Source of the DNA: Thelephora terrestris
Taxonomy: Eukaryota; Basidiomycota; Agaricomycetes; Thelephorales; Thelephoraceae
Length of the DNA stretch: 64,000 bases
Assembly (NCBI GenBank): GCA_015956445.1
Contig: WIUZ02000011.1
Span: forward strand, 682,001-746,000
Direction: 5' to 3'
In this document: positions 11,963 to 22,477 of the stretch, piece after piece
Position numbering within the stretch: the first letter of the stretch is position 1
Layout: each line of letters opens with the position of its first letter
Translations under genes and position numbers: made by a program
The notes under the pieces: generated by a model
The model's database searches: none
Told to the model about the DNA's origin: nothing
What the model saw: only the letters and a program-made list of their open reading frames with translations

Positions 11963-13364
11963 CTACTTTTTGTCATCTTCCTCCCACCACCAACGAGCAG
12001 GAGGAGGGTTTCTCTGCACATCTTGTATTTCGAGTAACCGCTTCCTCGCCTTGGTCGCCGACTCCCATCTAGCACGGAGACCAGGAACGGCTTGATCAGA
12101 GGGATCCAAGTCTTTTAGACTCTTCTCCCAGCGCCCGAGGTATGAGTTCAAAGTTTGAATCCATGATTTGCAGTGGTGCGTGCGGGTCAACATCGTGGCT
12201 GTTGCGCTAATCTCACATTCCTTGTAAGCGGTCTTTCGAGTCACCTCCTCCATTTGATCTAGCACTTCCCTTGACAGCGAATCGTGCTCCATCCAGAGCA
12301 TTGACATCCAGGACGGCAGTCCCACACGTGGGCTGGCTTGGGAAACGAACGGGATGAGATCCGTGTTCCGTGTACACCTTTGGAGGGAAGCAGGGGTCGC
12401 TTCTATTATAAAGTGGAAGGTATCTGTCAACTTCCACGCGTCCGGAGGGATGTTTTCACGTAAACAGGGTGAGTTTACAATGGCGAAGAAAACCTGGGCC
12501 ACCGCAACGTCGACTCGTCCCGATTTGCCGGTGCGACAGCTTTCCACAGCAGTCCACCATACGTTCACCAAGGCCTGCGCTTTCCCCGGATGTGGAAAAG
12601 CTGTTGCGAACAAATGGCTGTCCAGCTCGGGAAGGAGAATGAGAACCATCTCCTGCAGATCCTTGTACCCTCTGTTCGAGAGGGCCTCGACGATCGTATC
12701 GATAAACAACGGGCTCGTAAAAAATCCCGTGAACCTCTGGTGGGAACGGTCATCGGAAGAGTCAACAATGGCGCGGAACGAGTGGTAGATCGGTTCATCG
12801 CCGAACGTAGACCGTCGCTGTGAGGAGATGTGGTGGTGAAGAAACTCGAGTATGATGTTGAGGTCGTCCACGCGTGGCACCTGCCCGATCCCCGAAAACG
12901 CTCCTTTCATACAAAGTCTAGCTGGTTCCCATAGTCGGTCGTCATCTTTGACGAGGCACATGAGCTTCTGGAAGATTACAAGGCTGTTTTCGCTGACCCG
13001 CTCGTCGCGTACCGTGACCATTAGTGACAGCGCTTCAATGGTTATCTCGATGTTGTCGGTCGGTACGGTTTGCTCGAATAGGGCCCTGAGCATTGAAAAT
13101 ATCTTGTCAACCAACTCGCTGACTTCGCGACTGTGCTACCTGTAAGTTTGGTGCAAAGCAGGAAGGTCACGAACAACCCTGACCTTCGATCATTGCTTAG
13201 GAATTCCCGATTTTGCGGCCGGTGGCCAACGACCATGATATGATGAAGAGGCAGTTTGCTACCGTGCGATTGAGGGAGTCGCTGCGACTAAGAGAGTGAT
13301 TCAAAAACCCTCTTACATCCTGCGTCAACATTCCGTGTGTGCGTATGACATCCCACGCGCGGTA
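11963..13364 (-). pseudogene. DUF6535-family gene remnant (C-terminal half only)
   Basis: The long exon 11963-13114 and an upstream exon (about 13200-13364) are homologous to the C-terminal half of the complete DUF6535 protein at 31715-34526. Matching segments include YRAWDVIRT against CRAWDTFKR, RLWEPARLCMKGAF against WLWYPAELSLIGAF, RCTRNTDLIPFVSQ against RCAQNSTIIPFLKQ, and PSWMSMLWMEHDSLS against PGWARILWAKYHDLS. The upstream exon ends exactly at the terminal inverted repeat of the Plavaka transposon, beside the YRAWD codons. The membrane-spanning N-terminal half is absent, and I do not find it beyond the far end of the transposon either. Without it the product cannot be a normal membrane protein. 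The 383-codon exon is otherwise open, so loss of the 5' half may be recent. Confidence 0.75.
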
Positions 13365-13398
13365 CATCAGCAAATTTACAGAAGTGCTGATCGTGCTG
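13365..13398 (+). repeat. Plavaka left terminal inverted repeat
   Basis: A 34-bp repeat starting CATCAGCAAATTTACA. Its reverse complement matches 19357-19390 at 29 of 34 positions. Confidence 0.85.
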
Positions 13399-13597
13399 TT
13401 GTGATGGAACATGCTGATCGAGGACGTCTCGTTAACAAGCCCTCAGCATCTCATTATATTTTCAAGCATGTTAAGCATAATTAGCACGTTAAGCACAATT
13501 AGCATGTCAAGCACAAAGAAGCACGTTCAGCACGTTGGCACCATTACGATGTAAGGTACAAGTATGTAATGAAACAGAGATTATATGAAAAAGGATT

Positions 13598-16500
13598 CTA
13601 TGTTATTGTCTCGAATGCGTGGTAATCAATATATTTGTTAACATAAAATCTTCGGTAATGATCTAAACTACGTGAGTAGTGATGAGTATGTGCGACTACA
13701 TGCTTCTTGTGAACTGGGAGCAGGTGTATGCCGCGTAGGACGGTGTCGAGATGGATGACCGAAGATTGGTGCCGGTTGTTTGCTGTGTACTCGGGTTTGA
13801 CAACCCACAACCCAGTTACAGGGTCTGGATGAGCCCCTACTGGGGTAAACCAATCCACCAGGACACACGGAATGGTGGTATTGAGATGATTAACCGAAAA
13901 GAAGAGGCGGGTGCGAGCAACTTGCATGGACGAAAAGCTGGTTGATGTTGCGTCGGTAGCAACAAGCACACAGTCATACCGAGGGACTGTGGAAGTTCCA
14001 TTGCTGCGTGTTGGCGTTGCGCGTATGCGTTCTTGAAAATGACCTGCCTGACCGAGTGTGTCACTCGGCAGGTAATATGTTGCAATCGCGGAATCGAAGA
14101 CCGAAAATTTCCCCGAAAAGCGTGGGCAGTCATGGAGGTTGATGTTGTTATCAGGGTGGTCGGTTTCAGGGTGCTGTTGCTTGTATAAGAACCGGCGAAT
14201 ATGGTTTTTCATGTCGCAACCGGCAGCCGCGTTGAGCTCGTCCATGGAACGTGGCCCCTTTCGCGCTATGGATCAAAGTTCAGTACCATTACAAAGTTTA
14301 GATTTCATCGCATTTACCTCTTGTGCGAGCAAGCACTACATGATTGAGGAGACCGGGTTGTGGGTCCTCACGGCTCCCTGTATCAGGAGGGGTTGCGGGG
14401 TCAGGCGGTCGTTGCTGATTTCGTACGGCTGTGCCACGGGTTTCACTGAGCATTCCCCGAGTGACCATCGAGCGGCGAAACATGGAAAGCTTGCCGAGAC
14501 GTGTGTTTGTCTGCAAGATCTGAAGGAGTGGTTCGTGCCGGCTGGATCGTCTCCATGGCTTCTTGACAGCACGGATGTGCATCGACTCCGTAATCGATGA
14601 GCAAAGTCCGCTCGGAGCACCAAACGACACAATATGGTGAACGTAGTGCATCATCGAATGTTGCCGGGGCAGTGAAAAGCCCTTCTCACGAACACCGGTT
14701 GTCTGGAAGATTTTCCGGTACCTGTGAAAACGGTCGAGAGCTTCTTGGACCGAACGAAGATGTTCCTGACTGATCGATGGGCGGCGGACGAGATAGCAAA
14801 AGTCGAGAAAGGCAGCAACGGCCTTTACCATGTCGTTGGGCACGTGTCCTTCGATTGCCGGTAGATAGACCTGCAGATCGTGTCGTTAGTACATGATTTA
14901 CCCATGGATCACTCCTGTACCTTCATGAGGGCCTTTGAATCGTTTCCGGTCCACTGGTTGAAGCGCCTTCCTTGCTTGAACCAGCGGAGCCCTGGGTACG
15001 GAGGTACAGCAGAGATTCTGTTGGTTGGATGAGCACGAGCCTTGAAATCGGGCGAGTCACTTACCGGCGATCAATATCAGCCATGATTTTTGCAGCCTTT
15101 GACTTGCCATGGAGTCCGTCGAGGTACTCACCCACCCATGTAACGAGGTGATCCTTAAATGTTCCCTTGATGATTTGATGCAGAAGATCGCACGAGATGA
15201 GCTCGTGAATATCGGCGCGTGGGAAATCATGTGTAAACGGCTGGGGAGAATGGTTAGTGGTGTTTGCACGTCGCGTTAGTAAGGAAATTGACACACTATG
15301 ATGTCAGGGTTAATGCCACATTTGTCCCACAGCTCTCTTGTCTCAAGGTTCTCAACCATCAAGTCTGCCCATTCTTGTGAACGAGGAAATGCTTGGGCAT
15401 CGAGATCAGATGAATGGGCTGTGCACCTGTACAACGTAAGGCACCGGGAACACAATAGAGAATGAAACATACTTGGGACACCATCCCCCGACAATACCGG
15501 TGAGGAGAACTTGCTCGGGATAGTCTGCGATGTATGGACCAAGAGTGTAAATCACGCGTCGGAAATGGCCGTCAGGACACTTGGCAATATCAGGCTTTGT
15601 CATGAAGGTGCGGAGCGGTGCCAAGATGGTTGAGATAGAGGCGTGGAATAGTTGTCGACGGAACGAACGGAATGCTGGGGTCCGTTCGTGTTGTCGATCG
15701 GCTGTCGTTATGGTTAGCAGATGGAGGGGTGATTTTACCACATATACACACTCTTCGGGATGGCAAGAAACCCAATAAGGGCAACTGCATCTTCATGGCC
15801 CTGTCGCATCTTGTTTTTTATGTTGCCGGGTGAGAGGTATAGCGGATAGAAATCATTCTGGCCGGTGGTGACGGATGTGGTGGTCTTGTCACTACCGAGG
15901 CTAACCGGAACAAGCATTGCGCCATGCGTGTCTGGATCCTGTCCAATCTTGTCCTGGAGGTTACTGGTTAGCAAAACGAGTGTGTAGGCACTGAAATAAA
16001 CATACTGCTTGCATCCAACCAAAATTTCCTGACATAAAATCGCTCCAGACACGTTGGCCATTCTCGTACTGTCGGTAGGGAGTGTAGTCAAAATTGCTGT
16101 GAAACGTCTTGTTTTCAAGCATCAGTTTGATGACTTGACAAGGGTCCCTGTAAAAAACTTGATATTTCTTGTCCATCCATTCCGGAACATCTCTCTCGGG
16201 CCACAGCCCAGTATGCTGTACCGTGAAGGAGTCCCACGGGACCTCTCCATCTGTGATTGAATCAATAGTATTGTATAGATTGGCACAATTGTTAAAAGGA
16301 ACGGTACCGCCTTCATGCGTTGCCCGAGTTTTGAGGATGTGAAGTAAATCATCAATATTCGACTTTGACATCTCTGAACGACGGAAGAGAAGGTCAGCGA
16401 GTTCAAATTCATCGTGTGAATTGAACGGGGTCCACGACTCATTGGCGGTCTCTTCGGGTGGTGGGGTATCTGAGTTGAAGAAGTTCCCATCTTCGTCGCA

Positions 16501-16730
16501 CGGAGTTGCTGTAACGAGTAGGTTGAACACGAGTCATTCCAAAACAGAATACACATACCAGAGAGAAGCGGGTGGTGCTCGATTATTAGCGACGATGTGC
16601 GGCCAACCGGTGTTGCATCTGAGGCATGAGTCGTGTTGTAGTGTCGAGTCCGGCCAGACGAGCTAGTGAATGTGCGGTTGCATTTGCTGCATTTGAAGTG
16701 GCAGGGTGCGGTGGGGGAGGAGGAAGGCAT
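13598..16730 (-). CDS. Plavaka transposase with N-terminal C2H2 zinc finger
   Basis: Transposase of the fungal Plavaka family. It starts at 16730 (MPSSSPTAPCHFKC) with one C2H2 finger: CSKC, twelve residues, then H-YNTT-H. The conserved order follows: WTPFNSHDEFELADLLF, VPWDSFTVQHTG, WMDKKYQVFYRDPCQVIK and DPDTHGAMLVPVSLGSDKTT. Next come the hallmark FPRADIHELISCDLLHQIIK and GTFKDHLVTWVGEYLDGLHG, then FNQWTGNDSKALMKVYLPA and AAFLDFCYLVRRPSISQEHL. The last exon has VPCVLVDWFTPVGAHPDP-like text and SVIHLDTVLRGIHLLPVH. About eight short introns split it. I see no obvious disabling lesion, so the copy may still be functional. It is transcribed divergently from the accessory gene, with about 140 bp between starts. 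Confidence 0.85.
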
Positions 16731-16873
16731 GGCTGTGAAAGAGGAGAACGCGTCGGTGAAGTTTCGAGGTTGTGAGTGAGGCTCGCTTGAAATGTGACAT
16801 TTGGCTTCACATTTACAAGCTCTCACCACCATCACTGTTACCCCCAGAGTCCCCTCCCCGTGTTCCGCCTAAA
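16731..16873. promoter_or_regulatory. Divergent promoter of the Plavaka element
   Basis: 143 bp between the start codons of transposase and accessory gene. Both promoters must lie here. No TATA box is apparent. The minus-strand frame stays open upstream of the chosen transposase start, so a longer N-terminus cannot be excluded. Confidence 0.5.
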
Positions 16874-19069
16874 ATGCCAGCGACCACCCGAAGCAGAACA
16901 AAAGGCAACACAGGCGCACCTCCTTCTAAACCGCTGTCTCTCCCTCCGGTTCCGCCTAGGCGGAACACCAAGGCAGGACTGGAACAAGCTGCAAAAGTCT
17001 CGTCATCCGCCAGAGAAGTTGGAGCAGGCATCCTGGAGGCTCTCCGAGATGGTCAGAACCAGGAAATTGAAGATGCTCTTGGAGGGGAGGGGAACAGTCG
17101 TGGTCAGAGCCGTGGTCGTGGTCGTGGTCGTGGTCGTGGTTGCGGTCGTGGTGGACGTGGACGTGGGCACAGGAGGGGTGATGAAAAGGATGAAGAAATA
17201 TCCTTGACTGTTTCAGACGCTGTGGATACCTTGGAAACAGATGGTCCTAACGGAGATGTGAGTCGTTCGCTTTTTTAGTCAAATAATGCTTACTCATACA
17301 TTCTAAATTAGCCCTCTGTTCCCATCCAAGCCACCTTGAACGAGATGCAACTTGATGCAGCTGAGTTGGAGGCCGAGATGGGCGGTGTCAGCAACGATGG
17401 CCTCGATCTTGATGCAAACTGCACGGATGACCAGATCCAGCCGGATACTGTCTCAACTAGGAAAGGCGATGATTCAGATCAAGAATATGAGCCTTGGGAT
17501 GGGTTTTCATCAGGTACGTACCTTGAGCGATGTTGCTGTCCAGCCCAAACCCCCTCATCTTGTGACGAAATAGACAGAACCAGAGAACCTAAGGATGTGA
17601 GAGGTGGTCCCAAGGGTCTATTGAAGCTCAGAGCCAGCACGAAACCCAAGGCGCAGAAGACATCTGCAGGGATAGTTGGGAAGAGAAAAGCGACCCCGGT
17701 TTTGGAAATGTACGTGGCAGACATCAGTGCCATTCATTTCGCATGTGCTTCGGTCAACATCACCTGATCTCGCCCACTTGATATACAGACCAAGAAAACG
17801 AGTCGCGTCCGGAAGACCAAGGACGACTGAGCCATCAGACATGGATGAGGTGACCTCCCAGCCGGGAGGGTTTGCGGACGAAGAGGATGGTCGTTCCATC
17901 ACTGCGGACAGGACTGAGATCATCAATCAGAAAAAAATAAGCCGAAGGACTGCAACGGTGCTTACCTCCCACGTCCCTTCCCTATCCACCAGTGTTCATC
18001 ACTCATATACATCATTCCTCAGGGCGCAGTCTCAATCGTTCACAGCAACACTCCAAAGCCAAAAGTGGTTGATGCGAGGAAGATTGGCAACGTCCCACTG
18101 CCGTACAAGGAGAAGTTTGACACAGATTTTATCCCTTCGGTAGTTGAGTGGGTTGCTCAGTCGGAAGAACCGTGGAACAATCCAGATGGAAAAGTCCCCC
18201 TACAGCAAATTCACGACAAGGTCTATAAAACCATCGACGGCATCATCGACCGCCATCACCCACTCATCGAACCGGTAAGCTGTTTTGCATTCACCGCAGC
18301 TTGTTGCTAATGCCACTGCGTAGCTTAAGTCTAAGCTAACTGCCTGGAGAGTCGCAATTAGGAAGCGAGCGCAAAAAATCGTCGATGAGCACCTCAACAA
18401 TGAAGAGAACATACACCCGGCATCCTCTGTCCGTGAATATGTTGGGTGGTTGAAACCCGCCGCCGAGAGCGAGGACAGTCAAGATGCTCCGTTCATGTTC
18501 TCAACCGGACTTGAATACAAGGCCGAAATGGTAGGTCTCTTACTTTCTACAATGCGACTGCACACTCATTACAGCCTCAGCTTCAAGGCAAATATCTCAA
18601 CCCGCTACTCTTCGAAACCTTTGCCGCCCACTTCGGTTCAAGTGGGGTTAGCAACGACCCGATGGATTACATCAATTCACCGCCAATCGGAGCTTTCGCG
18701 TTGACCATTTCTGCCGTACGTTTATTTCGATTACTCGCGTAACAGCGGGTGTGGACTGACACTTTCGCAGGTGGAACGTGCGCTCGAAGGTTGGAAATTT
18801 GGGAAACCTGGCCAAGCCCGAGAATTCTCGCGTGGAAACTGGGGTTTTTCGACAGACGAGTACATCAATGGCCTGACGAAGATCTCCGAAGCTCGCTGGA
18901 TACAAATACTGGAAGGGACCCAAGAATTTACGCCCTACAAGCCGCGCGAACCAACGGCCGCGCCCGAATACATCGAGAACTACCGCACCAAAGCTCCTGA
19001 ATCAGGTGAGAGAACTGTTGGGTGGGTCAGTGAGAATTGTCTGACGTGCTTTCAGACGTTGAGGGCTAA
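16874..19069 (+). CDS. Accessory protein of the Plavaka element, RG-rich, DUF6532-like C-terminus
   Basis: A spliced gene lying wholly between the transposon ends. The start (MPATTRSRTKGNTG) leads into a proline-rich patch and then an RGRGRG tract at about residues 77-100, a typical nucleic-acid-binding, intrinsically disordered stretch. Middle exons are acidic. The C-terminal portion has LPYKEKFDTDFIPSVVEWVA and further on FETFAAHFGSSGVSNDPMDY, PPIGAFALTISAVERALEGW and FSRGNWGFSTDEYI. This layout (a leaf-like helical region followed by ALxxALxW and F-Y-Y segments) resembles DUF6532 of Agaricomycetes, but that match is from memory and uncertain. The last intron joins APES to DVEG-stop at 19067-19069. 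Position and divergent orientation suggest an element-encoded helper. Confidence 0.65.
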
Positions 19070-19356
19070 TCTATGGCACAAAGTTCGGACCCTTCAAATC
19101 TCCCTATATCTTAGATATCTTTAATTCCGTCATTATTTTTGAGCAATTTATGTTGTTTTTGCTTCGCATAGAAACCGGGACGTTGAGGATCTCGGTGCTG
19201 GATCATGCTTAACGGTGCTTAGCCAAGCACAAATCAGCATCGTTAAGCAATATAGTAGAAATTTTCAAAGGTCATGCTGAACGAAAGGGCTATGTGCTGT
19301 TCGGACGAGATGCTGACGTTGCTTACCATGCTGATTGATGCCGATCGTGCTGAGAT

Positions 19357-19390
19357 CAGCACAATCAGCAGATGTGTAAATTTCCTGATG
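19357..19390 (-). repeat. Plavaka right terminal inverted repeat
   Basis: Read on the minus strand it begins CATCAGGAAATTTACA and pairs with the left repeat at 13365-13398. Confidence 0.85.
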
Positions 19391-19819
19391 CTACTCAACT
19401 AGAGAAATGCCGACTGCCGTCGGCCGAAACCTTGCTTGCCGGACCAATGCGGTCGGCCGATCACACTTGCAGGACGCTAGTAAGCAGGATTACGCGAAAA
19501 CTTCGAATGCCCAACAGGGATTTTGATGGATGGCGTAAAAGTGATGACATTGACAAGAGTCTCGCCCAATCAACGAAAATCTCGTGACCTCGGCAAAAAA
19601 CATCGACCCGTCGCGGGACGACATTTCCCCTGTCCCGTTGCTCAGAACGTTCACGCGTTAAGCCGCCCGCAGTCAACATCCGGGATCATACAAGGCAAAA
19701 CGACAATTCGATTGAAGAGTAGGGGTATTTGAGGGGTATATAAAGTTATTTTTTTTGGAAAAAAATAATGACGTCTTTTGCATGAGACTATTTAAAGAGA
19801 ACGTGAAACGAGAAACTTG
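19391..19819. other. Flank of Plavaka element, no gene seen
   Basis: No DUF6535 sequence continues here, although this is where the missing 5' half of the broken gene would be expected. The strip contains CTCGGCAAAAAACATCGACC near 19588, related to the hairpin at 30352-30406. A TATATAAA box lies near 19737 with an adjacent T-run and A-run. Confidence 0.4.
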
Positions 19820-20647
19820 TCATTTGTGCGCTTGAGAGCGCACGGACGAAGAGGCGGAACTGGAGGACCTGCAAAGCTGGTTAGTGTCTGAAGTTGCCCA
19901 GTCACAACACAGAGCAAATACCGCAAGGATTTTCGGGGAGGCACACGTGAATCCTTATCATCAGGATCTTCATCCCTCTTGCGCTTGGTGGGGGTGAATG
20001 TCCCAAAATACTCATCGCGGTCCAGAAGCTTTTTCTTCGTTGGGGTGGCTGGAGAACCTCCTACCAGAGGGAGGATGATACGCAGTTGTGCAATGCGTGC
20101 GCTAAACGTGTCAGTGGTAGTGCCTTTTTTGTGATCACGGATGAGGTGGTGTGAAAGCTCGAAACGGAGGATCACGGTGGCACCATCGAGGCGCTTCACA
20201 TAAAAATGCGGCTCCAGAAGCGCTGTATTGAGGTCGTATGCGGGCAATGGCTGAACGCGGTGGGTTTCTGCGATGGCCGCCAACGCTTCGGCAGCCTGGG
20301 TGGTTGAGGTTGGCCACGCTCGGGTGTATGCAACTTCTACTGGCTGTTTGAGCAAACGTTCGATGATATACATCAAAAAATCTCACCAGCAGGGTTTGCG
20401 TCATCGGCGTCTTCATATTCCTGATAACTGGATGTCAGAAACAGGGATAAGTGTGAAACAATAGGCCTACCGTGAACAGTGCATGACGGGCTCGGATGTG
20501 CATGGCAGGACGAGAGATGATTGTGTTTCGCTCGTTTCTGGGGTCCTTGATTCGCTCCATAATCGAGTTCAAGTTAGCGGTGGATGTGGCGTAGTCTTCC
20601 ACAAATCGGGGATGAGTAGGTGGCCCTCCAGTGCAGAGCAACTTCAC
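19820..20647 (-). CDS. Hypothetical protein, four exons
   Basis: Unrecognised. The exons join cleanly with standard splice signals. The start is MKLLCTGGPPTHPRF (20647). A short exon follows with EYEDADDANPA, then the main exon with VEVAYTRAWPTSTTQAAEAL, ALLEPHFYVKRLDGATVILR and FTPTKRKRDEDPDDKDS. A final serine-rich exon ends SSVRSQAHK-stop (19820-19822). The protein is about 240 residues with a basic, possibly nuclear-localising KRKRDE stretch. It sits among transposons, so it could be element-encoded, but nothing I recognise says so. Confidence 0.5.
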
Positions 20648-20708
20648 GTCCTTGAAGTTATTGATGAACGCTGACCCGCTGTCTATTCGCGCGACCTTCG
20701 AATCTAGT

Positions 20709-21670
20709 GCTAGTCCCCAGTCCCTACCTCCCTACCCCGCTAGCTACTGACTACGCGAGCCGACGACCCCTCGATCGGTCACAGGAGGGTCACGCCCACT
20801 TGACGTCCCGATCATCGAACCGTTCCCGCGATCCCTTCGACGCGCGTCATCGCACGCTGTTTCTGCCTCCGTGGCCGTCCTCCCCGAACGGCACGTGATG
20901 TTGCGATCGGCCGATGTCTCCCGATCCCTTATCTCGCCGAGATGACGTGTCCCCTCCCTCGGTCCGGTTCCCTTCAGTCTATACACGTGTCGACTCGTTC
21001 CCTCTCGCTCGCCAATCATCTTCGACTGCTCCCGCTCTCCCGCCCGGTTACGATCTTTTGATCTCGAACCCGTAAACTTCCCCTTTCGGTCCTGTTTCTC
21101 ACGATCGCTCCATCCTCTCGGTAAGACCTGTCCCAGCCTCGTTCCGGCCTCCCGATGAACCGTTTGTCTCCCTACCCTGCATCGGACTCTCGTTTATCCC
21201 CTTCTATCGACCTGTTCTTATTCTCCCACCGTTTCTCCATTTGTTCGCTACTTTTCCCATCTCTTTCGCGTAGATCGCACTGTCTTTACCTATAAATACC
21301 CTGTACTAGCTAGTTGAACGACCAAGAAACCCCTGGGCCTCTTCACACCTCTTCTCCCTTCTGCTTGAACGACCTGATCATCGAAAACCTCCGGCTCCTC
21401 GCTCTGACATCGATTCCACTAGCCCCATAGTTCCAATAGACCCCTAGCCTACTAGCCCATCGCCCACTAGCCCCTTCGCCCATCGTCATCGTCTAGCAGG
21501 AGTTTGCTAGTACGGAGTTCTCCCTTCTCGTCCCGACAACGTCGCGACCTACCGTGGTTCCCTCTCCTCTGTCTAGCTTCTCTCCCCTTCCCGACCTCTG
21601 CACAACCGGTGACCCCTCACCCCCACTTCTGCTATTCTGGTCGTGTCCCGACTCCACCCGGATAGTAGCA
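20709..21670. mobile_element. Possible solo LTR, pyrimidine-rich non-coding block
   Basis: A 962-bp C/T-rich block without believable coding. It starts TGCTAGTCCCC and ends GGATAGTAGCA, so its termini are the 5-bp inverted pair TGCTA/TAGCA. A TATA-like CTATAAATACC sits near 21290, about mid-block. These are LTR-like traits. No matching flanking duplication or second copy is visible, so the family cannot be named. Treated as a fossil fragment. Confidence 0.35.
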
Positions 21671-22096
21671 GTTCAACGCGGTGGGACCTGTCCAGCGGGC
21701 GTCGGGATAAAGCCAGGATAGACCCGGAACGAGCTTGGTGACAATCGTGAGGAGCGCAGGTGCCGAATTAACGGCAGGGACATCGGCAGGCTCTGTAGAG
21801 TCGTTGTTGGAAGTAGGAGGGGTGCCATTGAGGGAATCCTTGGTGACCGCATCAGCCTCGTTGGGGGCTGGAGTCGCATCACAATCGTTGGAGGAGGGCG
21901 AAGGGGGACGGACGACGACGAGTCTATGACCACGGCCATAGGGCTCCCAACCGACTCTTTCGAGGATGGACGAGTCGGCAAGGTACTCCCCTCGGGCAAT
22001 TAGCCCTTCCCGAACGTATTCCATCTTGTTCGCTATGTTGATAGCAACCTGCTCAGGCGGTACTGGGATGAAAGGCAAGGCCATAGGAGGAAACAA
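21632..22096 (-). CDS. Hypothetical protein, single exon
   Basis: An open frame of 154 codons starting MFPPMALPFIPVPPEQ. It contains MEYVREGLIARGEYLADSSI, VGWEPYGRGHRLVVVRPPSP and a Ser/Thr/Asn-rich middle. I recognise no family. A TATA box (TATAAAAACC on the minus strand, 22197-22206) lies about 105 bp upstream of the ATG, which supports transcription. Its last codons overlap the LTR-like block at 20709-21670. It may be part of a mobile element or a captured fragment. Confidence 0.35.
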   Translation of the reverse strand: MFPPMALPFIPVPPEQVAINIANKMEYVREGLIARGEYLADSSILERVGWEPYGRGHRLVVVRPPSPSSNDCDATPAPNEADAVTKDSLNGTPPTSNNDSTEPADVPAVNSAPALLTIVTKLVPGLSWLYPDARWTGPTALNCYYPGGVGTRPE

Positions 22097-22477
22097 GGTT
22101 GAGATGGTGAGAGCCAGAGAGGCGATGAGGCAGTGGGGTGGTGAGAGGCCGACTCGAAGACAAGGCAGTATGGGGTGTCGCGGAGGCCACAGACTTGGTT
22201 TTTATACCTGAGAGTATACACGGAACAGTAATGCAGAAACAGGTGTTATCTCGCACCTTCTGATAAATCTGAAACAGGGCGGGAAACCGGAACATCTTGA
22301 GGCCCTCCCGGCGAGCAAGCGATGGGAATCTGAAGCGGAAAGTGAGAACCTCTCGCCAAGCGAACAGTCAGGTGAGAGGGCAGTGGCGGGAAATGTTCTC
22401 GAAGGAAACCTTCAGGGGGAGAGCCGTTCGACGACTGCATTTAGGGAGCAGGAGGGTGAGAGTGCCCGGCAACCACA

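Larger units (their letters stand above)
13365..19390 (-). mobile_element. Plavaka-type (CACTA superfamily) DNA transposon, apparently complete
   Basis: A 6,026-bp unit bounded by 34-bp inverted repeats beginning CATCAG, 29 of 34 positions matching. Both ends carry arrays of short subterminal motifs (GCTGAT, TTAAGCA, AGCACG): 13380-13540 on the left and 19195-19375 on the right. This is a hallmark of CACTA-like elements. Inside are two divergent spliced genes: a Plavaka transposase on the minus strand and a glycine/arginine-rich accessory gene on the plus strand. The flanking trinucleotides are GTA (left) and CTA (right), so no exact target-site duplication is visible. The left end abuts a DUF6535 gene remnant. 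Confidence 0.85.
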
